A DNA stretch of 64,000 nucleotides from Serripes groenlandicus (taxonomy: Eukaryota > Mollusca > Bivalvia > Cardiida > Cardiidae). The notes beneath the pieces are model-generated. The model was not told the DNA's origin and did no database searches. It saw nothing but the letters and a program-made list of their open reading frames with translations. A program made the translations under genes and the position numbers. Location of the stretch: NCBI GenBank assembly GCA_031761405.1, contig JASEVX010000001.1, positions 197,787,853 through 197,851,852 on the forward strand, read 5' to 3'. Shown here piece after piece: positions 38,101-53,100 of this stretch; the first letter of the stretch is position 1, and each line of letters begins with the position of its first letter.

Positions 38101-41100
38101 TGAGCATTGTTAAATCTTTAAAAATCTTCTTGTTCAAAACTAGTGGCCCGTTTAAAGAAAATTTATTACAAAATTTAATGTTCCTTGGGTTACCCTCTAG
38201 CAAGATTGTTCAAATAATTCGGAGCTTATACTTTGAAGTTCTATTAAATCAGGTGAGCGATATAGGGCCATCATGGCCCCCTTGTTATGAGTGAGGATTT
38301 GAAAGTAAACTTGGTTATACTAAAAGTGATGGTATAGCAGTGTTTGATTATGCTTTTCCCACATACAACTAATCTGCAGCAGGCTGCTTCGAAAAACATC
38401 TATGCAAATAATTGGAAAGTCCAAGTAAATAAAAAGTATAATTATTGAACAAAGTTGAAACCATTGTGGCAAAACAAGAACTTGATTTTATAAGCCAGTT
38501 CTTCTTTGCCAAAATGTTTTCAACTCTATTTTATAATTATGCATTTGCTTAACACAGTTACCAAATGTTTGCCAAGCTGTTTTCAAAGATGTCTGCTGAC
38601 TATTTGTCGCATGTGAGAGAGGTGAAATTAGATGAAATGATGAAATAATTTCCGTATCAGATATATATTGTTTTGTCAGGCTAAAACATACACTGGGCCA
38701 CATGTAATGATAGTTGATTAGTCTCTGGATATGCAATTTTATATAATATTATGACAGAAGCTTGTAAACATTTAATATTAAACGCTAGTAGGTAGTTAAA
38801 CAACAACCCTTTCCATGATAAATTTAAGGTTCTAACCCCTTTCCCACATACAACAAATCTGCTGCAGACGACTTTGAAAAGATCTAGGCAAAAACACGGA
38901 AAAGCTCTATAAATGTTGGTATAATTTAATGACTGGAAAGAGTTGAAAACATTGTGACAAAAGAAGAAGATGCTCGTTTAGATCAATTTCTGCTTGTGTC
39001 ACGATGTTTTCAAGAGTTGTCTGCTTCAGAGGCATCAGAATGCGTCTGTATGTTGGAAACGCTTAACCCTTTCCCTCATAGATGCTTTCTGATGCCTCTG
39101 CAGCAGACAACTTTTTGAAAACATATTGACAAAAGAAGAAATTGCTTAAAACAAGCAATTTGTCCTTTTGCCACAATCTTTTCCACTTTTAGTCAGAAGT
39201 TATCCATTCAATTATAGAGATTTTCTACTTTTTGACAAAATATGTTCAAAGTCATCTGCTGCATATTTATTGTATGAGGGAAAGGGTTAAACTGTTTGTA
39301 AGTTTGGATGCTTATGAACTTTGTTTCTGGGCAATCAGAAAGTTTTGGCATATGTTCTTATTAAAGGGAATATTTGTAGAATGTAAAGGCAATAATTCAC
39401 CTTCCTGCCTTTTGATGTATAAATTAATTCATTAACATTTATTTATCAGGGAAAGGGTGGAAACAAAACAGATTTTTTTTGTTACATCTATTTAATTATT
39501 TCAAGGCAAGTCAAGTTATCATTAAAAAAGACTTTTAGATTAGTCATACCATACATATATTGTGGGCTCCATGTGAAATGGTTGTAACTGCAGCTTGTTA
39601 CAAGGCCTAGTTACAGTCATTTTGTGGGAAAGTCCTTAATATGTAGACCTTAATACCATTGGTGATAGGGATAAGCTAGGTCCTTGTAATAGATACTATG
39701 TTTTATCTTGTGTCTATAGTATCACAGATGAGAGGAATATTACTTTGATGCAGAAGAAAGTTATTTTAAATATTTCAATTTGTGTTCATACTCATTACAA
39801 TCATATGAGCCCATTCAAATGCAAACCAAATTTAAATTAATGGCAATTATGGGGAAGCATTCTGCAAAGGTTTCCAGGAAGCTTGAATGATAAGATAGCA
39901 AACAATGAAGTGCCTGATCAAATGGAAAAAATACATGATCATATTAAATGAGCAATTTCACCTTTTGTCACCATGATTTCAACTCAATTCAATAATAACA
40001 CTTTCATATATAGTGCAAATTCATATTTTCCAAAAGATGTTTTCAAAGTCGTCCGCTGCAGATTTGCTGTATGTGGGCAGGGTTTAAATTATTATATTTA
40101 CTTACAGGTCTTGCCCTGGTTAACCCTTTCCCTCATATAGATGCTTTCTGACGCCTCTGCAGCAGACGGCTATTTTAAAACAAAACGTGCAATTTCTTCT
40201 TTTGACACATTGTTTTCCACTTTTAGTCATATTCATCCATTCAATTATAGAGATTTTCTATTTTTTGACAACACATGTTCAAAGTCGTCTGCTGCAGAAA
40301 TATTGTATGAGGGAAAGGGTTAAGGAAAAATACGGAAACTATAAATGAAAGTATTATTACTGAATATGGTTGAAAACATTGTTGCAAAAGAAGAAATTGC
40401 TCACAAGGTTGTGATCAAAAGGTGTCTGCGTGTGGCAAAGGGTTTATAAGTGAGGGATTATGTATAGTTCGCTGCAACAGTGAAGCAAGGATTTCTTCAA
40501 TCACATGCTTTTATGTTCACATAATTATAGACTGTTTTATTATACATTTATATACAAATGTAGAATGTAGTTATCCTTTTCCTACCTATAGACGCACTTT
40601 GACACATCTGCAAGAGACGACTTTTGAAAACATTGTTACAAAAGGAGAAATTGCTCAGAACAAGCAATTTCTCCTTTTTCCACAATGTTTTCAACTTTTT
40701 TCAGCAATTATACCTATAATTATAGAGTTTTTCCATATTTTTGAGTAGACATCTTCAAAGTCGTCTGCTGCAGATTTGCTGTATGTGGGAAAGGGTTAAA
40801 AGCTGGTTTTAGTTTTATTTAATAAGGATATTAATTAATAGTACATTTGTAATTGAACAATTGCATGCATAGAAATTCAAGCTAGTTAGAACACTATGCA
40901 CTCACAGAATTTTATTGATTTTTTTTTTATATAATTATAACTATCTATGCTTTAGTTTTGAAGCCTAATTCATTGAAAAGAAGTTGATTTGTTTAATTTA
41001 TTTTATACATGTATAAGTTAGTAATTATAGTGACTTGTTAACATAGTATGGAACCATTTTGAGCCGGTTCTGGAGATTTGGGGTCTTAACCCTTTCCCTC

Positions 41101-44100
41101 ATATAGACGCTTTCTGACGCCTGTGCAGCAGACGGCTTTTTGAAAACATAGTGACAAAAGAAGAAATTGCTCAAAACGAGCAATTTCTCCTTTTGACACA
41201 ATGTTTTCCACTTTTAGTCATAGGTTATCCATTCAGTTAAAGAGATTTTCTATTTTTTGACAAAATATGTTCAAAGTCGTCTGCTGCAGATGCGTCAAAA
41301 TGTGTCTATAGGTGGGACAGGGTTAATGCCTCTCCGCACAGTCACACAAGAATTCAATTTTTGTGTCAACGTAATTTAGTGCTAGATGCATCTATTGGAA
41401 GCGTAGCATTACAAATTTTATACCAAGCCAATCTAACTTTACCCCTTTCTCACATATTTTGACGCATTTGCATCAAGCTACTTTTGGAAACATTATGACA
41501 AAAGGAGAAATTCATTTAGATCAAGAAAAATGTATGCTATAAATTTGGGAAAGGGTTAAATAATGTTAAAAGACCCCAAGTCACTAGAAGCTGCTTATTT
41601 ATACAATATAAACAAAGAAAACAAACAAACCGCAGTGTAGGACCTATACATCACTAAAACAAAACTAACATTGTTAATTTAAGATCATGTACTTATTTAG
41701 ATAATAAGATAAAATCAATTAAATTAACCCTTTCCCTCATATAGATGCTTTTTGACGCTTCTGCAGCAGACGGCTCTTTGAAAACATAATGACAAAAGAA
41801 GAAATTGCTCAAAACGAGCAATTTCTCCTTTTGCCACAATGTTTTCCATTTTAAGTCATAGGTTATCCATTCAATTATAGAGATTTTCTCATTTTTGACA
41901 AAATATGTTCAATGTTGTCTACTGCAGAATTGTTGTATGAGGGAAAGGGTTAAAGGAAGTTTTTTTCGTGTCTATATATATATATACATGTACTTATCAA
42001 ATTTGATAAGATAGCGCTTGACTTCCTGTTTGGTCTGATGATATATTGAATAATAATTGAAGACTATTGATTTTTTGTTAAATTCCTTCGTTTATTAGAC
42101 AAGGAAGTAAAACAGTATGTCACTGAAGGGTATTGATATAAGACCATGTTGTATTTGTACCAGTTTTAGGGGAGGAGGAAGACTATCAGAGTGAGTTCCC
42201 TTGGACAAAAATTCGGGTGTTTTGATTGGTTCATTGCCTTATTGTGCATGATTTTGTGATGTCAATTGATGTCCTCCGTATAAACTGAGACTGAATTAGA
42301 ATACTTTTTTATTTCAATAGAAAACATGTCGATTAATCTTAATAAGCGCTGTTTTAATTCTTTCTTACATGCAGAAACATTAGAACACATTTGCAGCAAA
42401 CAAATTAAATAACATTTGTAATTATTGAATAGAGTTGAAAATATTGTGTCAAAAGAAGAAGTTTTTTAAGTCTATTTAATAATTATACTTTAATTTAAAG
42501 AGATACTTCACAGTTTTGCCTAATTATGTTCAAAGTTGTCTGCTGCAGATTTGTTGTATAAATTAATGTTGGTTAAATGATGCCAATAATGTAAATTTAA
42601 AACCTTTTTTTGTTAGAAGACAGATTCTTGTGTTTGATTTAATCTCAGTTTATAAAGTTCCCCCAAACCCTTGTTAACCATAACCAACTGTAGTCATGAG
42701 ACTATTTTGAGGTCAAGCTTAGTAGAAATTTCATGCAAATTAATGTTCCATTTGACTGTAAATATTTTCAAATTGTTCATTGCAGAACTGTTTACTTTCA
42801 TTTTATACTAATAGCGATACATTTAAGCAATATTGTTGTAACTACACTTTGAAACATGATGTAGTTACAACCCCTTTGCATTAAGCCCATTATTTGTTGA
42901 TTGACTACAGCTGAAAGCTTCTCTCCCTTTGTTACAGCATTTTGTGACAAGCAGAAGACATTTTTCTCTGTTGGAAGTTGTCCTATCATAGTGCATACTG
43001 TATACCTATATTTTCATGATAATTGATCCTTAGTGTTCAACTTGTACATTCTCTTTTTGATCTAAAATACAGACAAAACAATTCTTTTATTTTATAGTCA
43101 ATTATCAAAATGTCACATTGAGTCTTGAGACAAGTCTAAATTTGTAGATCTATTGGATTCATCTGTTTATTTGAGAAAACAATAAAAATGCACTTTAATA
43201 TCAATGTGCAGAAAAAAAAATCTCTTCATCAATTTCAAAGATATAAAGATACTACAAGTATTTACAAAGTTTTAAAGTAAACAACAGAATAATATAGTGT
43301 AGAAACAAACAAAAGATATTTGGAAGCAGAGATTAGAAATTATTCTATATTTAAGAAACGGCATTGGTGGTGTAGTGGTAGAGCGTCTGCCCCGGGTGCA
43401 GGAGGTCGGAGGTTCGATCCCTGGTCAGGTCATATTGAAGACTTTAAAAATGGAAGTAATGGCCACCCTTCTTGGTGCTCAGAGTTGCCGGGATGGCATT
43501 ACGACTGACTGGCTGGTGTCAGAATAAATGGACCAGTAGTACTGGTAACTTACCCAGGAAATGCCGTGATATAATTGAAAAATTGTGATATAATTGAAAA
43601 ATTGTTGAAAGCGGCGTTAATCACCAAACAATTGACTATATTTAGGAATGACTAGCCTCTCTATTATTCACAACAAATTGTATTGTATTTGATAATACTC
43701 CTTCTTCAGCCTAACCTTAAGGGTATACAGTATGCACTTCATTCATGAGCTGATTATAGGATGTGAGAAAATTGTATAAGAATAACAAAGCCCTAGATGA
43801 GGAGCATACATTTACTTCACAATCTTAAATCCTTTCCCATGTACAACAAATCTGCAGCAGACGACTTTAAAAACATTTAGTAAAAAGTATCTTAAGCTTT
43901 TTATAAATGAAAGAATAACTATTAAACAAAATTGAAAACATTGTGGTAAAAGGAGAAACTGCTCATAATGAGCAATTTCCACTTTTGACACAAAGTTTTC
44001 AAAAGTTGTCTGCGGCAGAGGTGTCAGAAAGCACCTATGAGTGGAAAAGGGTTAAATCCTTATTTCACTTCATAACTCTGTTTTTGGAACTCAAAAATAT

Positions 44101-47100
44101 CGTCTCACCGAGATGGTTCTTTTGTGTACCACAACATAGTATTTGATTGGGTTATAAGAGATATTTTCTGAGGCAAAAAGCAGTTTAATAATTTCTATCA
44201 AGGCCTCTTGAGAAAATCTTAACACTAGTTCTGAATGTTTAACTTGTAATAAACTATATTCAAATCATAAATCAGATTATTTTAACAAACATTTTCTCAC
44301 ATCCTATTTCTTGATTACTTGTTCATTCTCTCTTGTATTATGTCTTGCTATATTCCACTTGTAATTGTTATTATTTATGCAGTGCAATGCAAATGAATTC
44401 TGCAAAAAGCCCATTATTGAAGATGTTGATATTATCCATCATGTGAAAAGTAGAGTTATATGCTTCACTATTGAAGGTATTATTTTGAAAGTAAATTGTG
44501 AAAAAACAAAAAACGAATTTTATATGCAGATCTATATGTTTTATTTGTCAAAAAGATCTTTACATTAAAACTACATTCATTCATTTGTTAAAGTGAGCAA
44601 CTTCTTCAATCCCCAAAATGTATGTAAAAGCTGTGTCTATAAAGAAAATGAGTAACCTTTGATATATATATTGTTTTGCTTTGAAATAGGAATTTCTGTC
44701 TTTTACTTCTTATCTTATATGCAGCACTTCTAATACACTTTTCACCATCAAATTTAGCCATTTTCACATTGTTTATGACACTGCCTTTTTGTTACTCTAT
44801 GTTTTGCATTTTCCCTATGTTTATAGCATTCACACTGTTTGTTATGATACCATTGCTGCTATGCGATTCTCTCTAATACTTTCCTTTTTTACAGGTTCAA
44901 ACAAGTAGCCATGAAATAAAATTTTGGAACTAAATAACAAGTATAACCCTTCCCCAAAGGCAGACACATGTGCAGCAGACAACTTTCAAAAACATTGTAG
45001 CAAAAGGAGAAATTGCCCATAATAAGCCACAATATTTCTACTCTACTCAATAACTATGCTTTCATTTAAAAAGAATTTTCCATATTTTTGTCCAGATGTT
45101 TTCAAAGCTCTTTGCTGCAGATTTGTTTTATAAGGGAAAGAGTCAAACCCTTGAAAACAGCCTATACTATATACTGCCGATTTTTAGCTCACCTGTGCAC
45201 GAAGTGCTTAAGGTGAGCTGTTGTGATCACATTTTGTCTGGCATCCGTCCATTGTGCGTCATCAACAATTGCCTTGTTAACACTCTACAGGCTATACACT
45301 TTGCACCCCATCTTCATAAAAGATTATCAGAACATTCATCTCCATCAAATCTTGGACAAGTTCGAAACTGGTTCATATGAGGTCACAAACTAGGTCACTA
45401 TGTCAAATTGATGGGAAATGTTGTTAACACTCTGGAGGCCGCATTTTTAATTTGAGCATGTTGAAACTTTATCAGTATGTTTGACTTGATTTTATGTAGG
45501 TCAAGTTTGAATATGGGTCATGTCAAAAAGTAGATCACTAGGTCAAATTGAAGGAAAATCTCGTAAACACTCTAGAGGCTGCAATTTTTTGCTTCAGCAG
45601 TTTCAAATTTTTACCTAATGATATCTAGGTCAAGTTGGAATATGGGTAATATTGGGTTAGAAACTAGGTCACTAGGCTAAATTGAAGGGAAATCTTGTTA
45701 ACACTCTGGAGGCTGCATTTTTAACTTGAGCATGTTGAAACTTTATTGAAGTGTTTGTCTTGATTATATGTAGGTCAAGTTTGAAAATGGGTCATGTTGG
45801 TCAAAAAGTAAGTCACTTGATCAAATTGAAGGAAAATCTTGATAAACACTTGAGATGTCGCAATGTTTGCTTCAGCAGCTTAACATTTTTGTCAGAATGT
45901 TTGTCTTAATGATATCTAGGCCAAGTTCGAATGTGGGTTATATTGGGTTAAAAACTAGGTCACTAGGTCAAATATGGTAGATGAAAAATAGTGTTAAAAC
46001 TCCTGGGTCATATTAGTTAAAAAAAATAGGTCACTAAGCCAAATGAAGGAATATCTTGTTAACAAAGGAGATTTAAATTGAATCTTTGTCAGAATAAATG
46101 TCTTGATGTGTTTTGCATTAGAACTCACATTACATAATTCAGTTGAGCCATCTAGGGCTATCATGATGGCCCTCTTGTTGTATAACAGAGCCTATTTAAT
46201 TGATTGGAGCTCCCTGATGAACCTTTTATAATGTTTGTTTATGCTTAGCTTTTTAGCTCACCTGAGCTTTGCTCAAGGTGAGTTATTGTGATCGCCTTTT
46301 GTCCGGCGTCTGTCGTCCGTCGTCCGTCGTCCGTTGTGCGTCGTCCGTCGTGCGTCAACTTCTTCTCCTCAGTAACCAGTGGGTCAATTTGGATGAAACT
46401 TCACAGAAAGCATCCTCTCAATGACCTCACCAGAATTCCTTCAAATTTTTGGGATCCATGCAAAATTCTGGTTTCTATGGCAACGAAACCGAAAAAACTT
46501 CAAAATTCTTCTTCTCCCGAATTGGTTGGCAGATTTTCAAATAATTTTGTAGAAATGTTCCTTGGATGACCCTCTATCAGATTCCTTCAAGTCGTGTTGA
46601 TTGGTCGAAAAACATGGCCGCCAGGGGGGGCGGGGCTATTTTGCCTTATATGGCTATAGTGAAAACTTAAAAAATCTTCTCCTCCGAAAGTGTATGGCCG
46701 ATTTTCAAATAATTTTGTAGAAATGTTCCTTGGGTGACCCTCTATCAGATTCCTTCAAGCCATGTTGATTGGTCGAAAAACATGGCCGCCAGGGGGGGGC
46801 GGGGCTATTTTGCCTTATATGGCTATAGTGCAAACTTAAAAAATCTTCTACTCCAAAAGTGTCAGGCCGATTTTCAAATAATTTTGTAGAAATGTTCCTT
46901 GGGTGATCCTCTATCAGATTCCTTCAAGCCATGTTGATTGGTCAAAAAATATGGCCGCCAGGGGGCGGGGCTATTTTATCTTTTATGGCTATAATGAAAA
47001 CTTAAAAAATCTTCTCCTCCATAAGTGTCAGGCCGATTTTCAAATAATTTTGTAGAAATGTTCCTTGGGTGACCCTCTATCAGATTCCTTCAAGCAATGT

Positions 47101-50100
47101 TGATTGGTCGAAAAACATGGCCGCCAGGGGGCGGGGGGCTATTTTGCCTTATATGGCCAAAGTATAAACTTAAAAAATCTTCAACATCTTCTCCTCAGTA
47201 ACCAGTGGGTCAGTTGGGATGAAACTTCACAGAAAGCATCCTCTTAATGACCTCACCAGAATTTCTTCAATTTTTTTGGGATCCATGCAGAATTCTGGTT
47301 TCCATGGCAACGAAACGAAAAAAACTTCAAAATTCTTCTTCTCCCAAACTGGTTGGCAGATTTTCAAATAATTTTGTAGAAATGTTCCTTGGATGACCCT
47401 CTACCAGATTCCTTCAAGCCATGTTGATTGGTCAAAAAACACGGCCGCCAGGGGGGCGGGGCTATTTTGTCTTATATGGCTATAGTGAAAACTTAAAAAA
47501 TCTTCTCCTCCGAAAGTGTCAGGCTGATTTTCAAATGATTTTGTAGAAATGTTCCTTGGGTGACCCTCTATCAGATTCCTTGAAGCCATGTTGATTGGTC
47601 GAAAAACATGGCCACCAGGGGGGGGCGGGGCTATTTTGCCTTATATGGCTATAGTGCAAACTTAAAAAATCTTCTTCTCCAAAAGTGTCGGCCCGATTTT
47701 CAAATAATTGTGTAGAAATGTTCCTTGGATGACCCACTTTCAGATTCCTTCAAGCTATGTTGATTGGTCAAAAAATATGGCCGCCAGTAGGCAGGGCTAT
47801 TTTGCATTATATGGCTATAGTGAAAACTTAAAAAATCTTCTCCTCCAAAAGTATCTGGCCGATTTTCAAATAATTTTGTAGAAATGTTCCTAGGGTGACC
47901 CTCTATCAGATTCCTTCAAGCCAAGTTGATTGGTCGGAAACTATGGCTGCCAGGGGGCGAGGCTTATATAGCTAAAGTGAAAAAAAATAAAAAATCAGGT
48001 GAGCGATTCAAGGGCCATCATGGCCCTCTTGTTTTATTTACAGAAGCAATACTTTTGTTTATACCTTTCCCATGTGCAACAAATCATCAGTACACAACTT
48101 CATAACGATCTGGACAAAAATATGGAATATCTTTATATATTTATAAAAAAGTAAAATAATTGATAAGAGCTGAAAACATTGTGACAAATTAAGAAATTTC
48201 ACTTCATGAACAATACCTTCTGTTGCCACAATGTTTTTAAAAGGTATCAGTTTTGCTGCAAACACACCAGAATCTCTCTGGAAGTGGGAACAAGTATGTA
48301 AGATGTGGTTGTAACAATATATTTTAAAAAACATTCAGCAAGTTGGTTTCTGTAAGGGTTATATGTTTAAAGTTGATCTCATTTTATCGAACTTTAGACT
48401 TGAGACTTGATTCCTGATCTATCTTGGATACGGTTTTCATCAGTAACCTGTAAATATTTTTGAAATGAAAAACTATTGTCTTGCTTTTTTTTGTCTACTG
48501 AGTTGAAATACTTGTTAAACTAGTACTAATAATAAAGGTTTAAGTAGAATGAAATTCAGAGCTCTTGTTAAGAGGATTATTTAATGACCTTACCCTTTCC
48601 CAAAAGCAACAAATCTGGTGGAAATGTCTAAAAACTCTGAAAATGATAGTTTAAATATTTAAAAGAACTGAAAACATGGTGGCTAATGGAAAAATTGCTT
48701 ATCATGAGCAATTTCTCCTTTTGCCATTTATGTTTTCAAAAGTCGTCCAAAATGCTTCAGCAGGTAGGGAAGGTTTAACCCTTTCCCTCATATAGACGCT
48801 TTCTGACCCCTCTGCAGCAGACGGCTTTTTGAAAACATAGTGACAAAAGAAGAAATTGCTCAAGACGAGCAATTTCTCCTTTTGCCACCATGTTTTCCAC
48901 TTTTAGTCATAGGTTATCCATTCAATTATAGAGATTTTCTAATTTTTGACAAAGTATGTTCAAAGTCGTCTGCTGCAGAATTGTCGTATGAGGGAAAGGG
49001 TTAACTTCTTATTTGATCTCCAAACCCTATACTGTGGGTACTCAAAAGAATCGAATGAGTGAGATAATTGTTTTGTGTACCCACAACATAGGCTAAAATG
49101 AGGGATGAGAGAGAGATTGTGGAGCAAAGATCAGACTACTCCATCTTTTTTAGACCTCTACATGTGTATACAAACAATATGAATGTAAAAATTCCTTAAA
49201 TCAACTCTAGATTTTTTAACATTATGTTAACTTTTCTTTCAGCTGTAGATGATGGATCAGAAGAAGGGAAAGAAGACAAGAAAGGGAAGAGGAAAGCAGC
49301 CGCAGGTGGTGCCATTGCTGGTGCCGCTGCTGCAGGTGGGGCGATGGTTGTTACAGAGACAGTTGTTGTGAAAAACCCAGATGGAACACCTGCAAAAGAC
49401 GCAGAAGGAAAGGTAGTATTATCCTTTTCCAACAAACGACAATTCTACGTCAGACGACTTTGACAACATCTTGGCAAAACTGTGATAAAAAGAGAAATTG
49501 CTCATTAAGATCACATGTTTTCAGAGTTGTCTGCTAAAGAATGCGTCAAAAGTTTCTGTATGTGGGAAAGGGTTAAATTATTTTACAAGACTTATATCAA
49601 GAATTCCAACTCTAAGAAATATGTGACAAGTGTAAATAAAGATTTGTCTGTGTATAAAATAATGAAAAGGATTGGTTGTTTGGTATAAGTATAATGATTC
49701 ATGTATTGGCCTATAAGCAGGTACCTTTACACTCAACTGGTTTCCATGCGGAAAGTTTAATAAAATTGAAAAACAACAGGCCTAAATAAGAAGTATATTA
49801 GTTTTCACCCTAATTTATCTCTTATCCCTTTCCCTCATACAACAATTCTGCAGCAGACGACTTTTAACGTATTTTGTCAAAAAATAGAAAATCTCCATAA
49901 TTGAATGGATAACCTATGACAAAAAGTGGAAAACATTATGGCAAAAGGAGAAATTGCACGTTTTGTGCAATTTCTTCTTTTGTCACTATGTTTTCAAATA
50001 GCCGTCTGCTACAGAGGCGTCAGAAAGCGTCTATATGAGGGAAAGGGTTATGTAAGCTCACCTTTTGAGTTTAAGGTGAATAATTGTGATCGCCCCTTGC

Positions 50101-53100
50101 CCAGCATCCTTTGTGCGTCATCATTATACATCTTCTCCTAGAAAACCTGGCCGCCAGAAAAGCTAAAAAATATTTTTCTCCATAACAATCTGGCCGCTTT
50201 CGAAATGTTCCTTGGATGACCCTATGCAAGATTACTGCATGGCAAGTTGGTTGGTAAACAAAGATAAGTTATTGTGGTAGGCATGACCAATCAAATTGAA
50301 TAATTCAGGTGAGCGATCCAGTGCCATCATGGCCCTCTTGTTCAATTTAACACTGTTCTGGGTACTCAATAAATGGTCTCACTGAAATTATTATTTTGTT
50401 ATCACACAAAATAGGATGTGAAGATCAAATAAGGATCTAAAAATATGTTCTTTTAACCCTTTCCCACTTGCAGACACATTCCAACACATTTGCAGCAGAC
50501 GACTTTTAAAAACATTGTGACAAAAGGAGAAATTGCTCAAAATGAGCAATTTCCCCTTTTTGTCACAATGTTTTCAACCGAATTTAATAATAAGCTCTCA
50601 TTTATGGAGATATTTCACAATTTTGCCAACATGTTTTCAAAGCTGTCTCCTGCAGAATTTTCGTATGTGGGAAAGGGTTAAAATACTGTCTTCTCAGGGT
50701 TTACCCCTTCCAAAACAATAACAAATCTTCTAGAGATAACTTTGAAAACAGCCATCTAAAAATATGGATTATGTCTAAAAATGAAAATTACAATAATGAT
50801 AATAGATTGTAGAAACATTTTTGCAAAATGAGAAATTGCTCATCATTTTGCCATAATGTTTTCCAATATGTCTACTGCATTTTCCTCAAAACGCATCTGT
50901 GCGTGGGAAAGTTTAACTAATTCATTCTCTTACAGGTGATCACAAAGGTGGTTACAAAGACCGTGACAAAAACAGTGTATGTGGAAGGGGAGGGAGCGGA
51001 TGATCTGGAGAGACCGGACTCTGTGATGGGGGAAATTCATCCGGATGGACCAAGTATGTTGACATTAATGGACTCTTGTCACACATGTTGCATAGAACAT
51101 TTGTTAACCCTTTACCTCATACGACAATTCCGCAGCAGACGACTTTGAACGTATTTTGTCAAAACATAGAAAATCTCTATAATTGAATGGATAACCTATG
51201 ACAAAAAGTGGAAAACATTGTGGCAAAAGGAGAAATTGCACGTTTTGTGCAATTTCTTCTTTTGTCACTATGTTTTAAAAAAGCTGTCTGCTGCAGAGCG
51301 TCAGAAAGCGTCTATATGAGGGAAAGGGTTAAAAAGATTTTCTTGGAAAATATGTAAATTATATCATGTTTGAAAATTGAGATCACAGCTTTTTCCACAT
51401 TTGCAGTAGATAACGTATGAAAATATTTTGGAAAAAGGAGAAATTGATCCTAAGGTCAAATATCTAACACCATAGTATAACTGGAATATCGTTGAAAATG
51501 GTGTCAAACTTCGATCAATCAATCTCATAATATCCGAAGAATAGCTCTATTTTCAATGATTACTTATTTTTTACCCAATGATTATGCTATGCAAACAATG
51601 AGCATTGTATAAGATATGATAATTATAAAATTATTTTTCAGATGTGGATGGAATGAGATTATCAAGCGTAGTAAGTACAATATTTCTATTTCTCACTTAT
51701 TGATTTGGTAGAGAGGTGGTGATAACTGAGCCGCATCACATGGACACTGACATTCAGGACTTTGATAAGAGTGTAGATCTTGACCAGACTGTGACTAGGG
51801 GAACTCTGATCAAAATCCTACTTGTTTGTAATCATGTGGTATGAGCATATGAGAAGCCTTTGGAGACTAATCTTGTTTATGACCAGACATCAATTATACA
51901 AGCATACAACTTGATTGTAATTGTCATCAATTTCAAAACCTATTTAACCCTATCCAACATACAGCAAATATGCGGCAGACGACTTTGAAAATGTCCACTC
52001 TAGAATATGGAATATCTCTTAAATTGTAGGTATAATTACTGAAAAAAGTTGAAATCATTGCGGCAAAAGGAGAAATTGCTCGTTTGAGCAATTTCTTCTT
52101 TTGTCACTATGTTTTCAAAAAGCTGTCTGCTGCAGAGATGTCAGAAAGCGTCTATATGAGGAAAATGGTTAAGACGTTTTTTCATGTGGAGTATCTCAAA
52201 TAAAATAATGTAATTCCACGAAAGGACACTTGTTGGGTACTGTTGTACCACCCACCACCCTTATGAGACACTTTGATAAGTGTTGTTTTTTTTATAATTT
52301 TCTAATGGGTATCTAATTAGCATATTAAAGCTATTTATTCCATAAAAGGGTGATAATTACGGAATAAACTGTATCCTTGTTGGGTATATCCAAGAAGAAA
52401 ACATCAAAGGAAAATATCCAACAAATTCCCAATCGTAGGCACATCCGTCCGTCTGTCTGTCCATATGTCTTGTAAGGGCAACTCCTCCTTAACGACTGGA
52501 CAGATTCTGATGAAACTTTACACAGTTGCAGTACACAACCTGAGGATGTGCATGAAGTAAGATTATCCCGGTCGGAAATATTTCAAGCAAGATAATTGCC
52601 ATTACTTAGTCCAATATTGCAATATGTGGCGACAGGTGTTGTAAGTACAACAGGGGGTATCCTTTTGTGAGTTCACTCACAGTTTTAGTTTGTGTAGTTT
52701 TAGATGCTGAAATTATTTTTCTCAAATTTGGAGAATAGGATAAATTTTTAATAGTTCAAAAGTATTTGATTTATGTTTTTTCTAACAGAGTGATATGGGA
52801 GATGATCTCCAGCAGTCGGGTCCCAGCTCTGGTAGACTTTCTAGTATGGCAGCACCAAAAGCCATGGTACCAACCCAGTCACAAAGTCAACAGGCCATCG
52901 CACATCCAGATCAAGATAAAAAAGTGAGCATCGTAAATGGTCAGATGGTTATTCGATCAACACAGGCGTCCGGTGATGAGAGTATTCTCATTAGACCAAC
53001 AACAGCAGGTCGTAAACAAAGTCAGCAAGAAATGAAGGATGCAAGTTTTGCAATGCAATTTGAGGGTGAAGGAATAATGGCCCCAAGGTCGTCTCCTACA

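Noticed and set aside
43375..43445. Possible tRNA gene
   Set aside because: Has A- and B-box-like motifs but is followed by a SINE body and target duplications; the cloverleaf is not convincing.
44365..44568. Extra KIF17 exon
   Set aside because: Frame is open after a TTATGCAG but there is no good donor and no similarity to kinesin tails; phase support absent.
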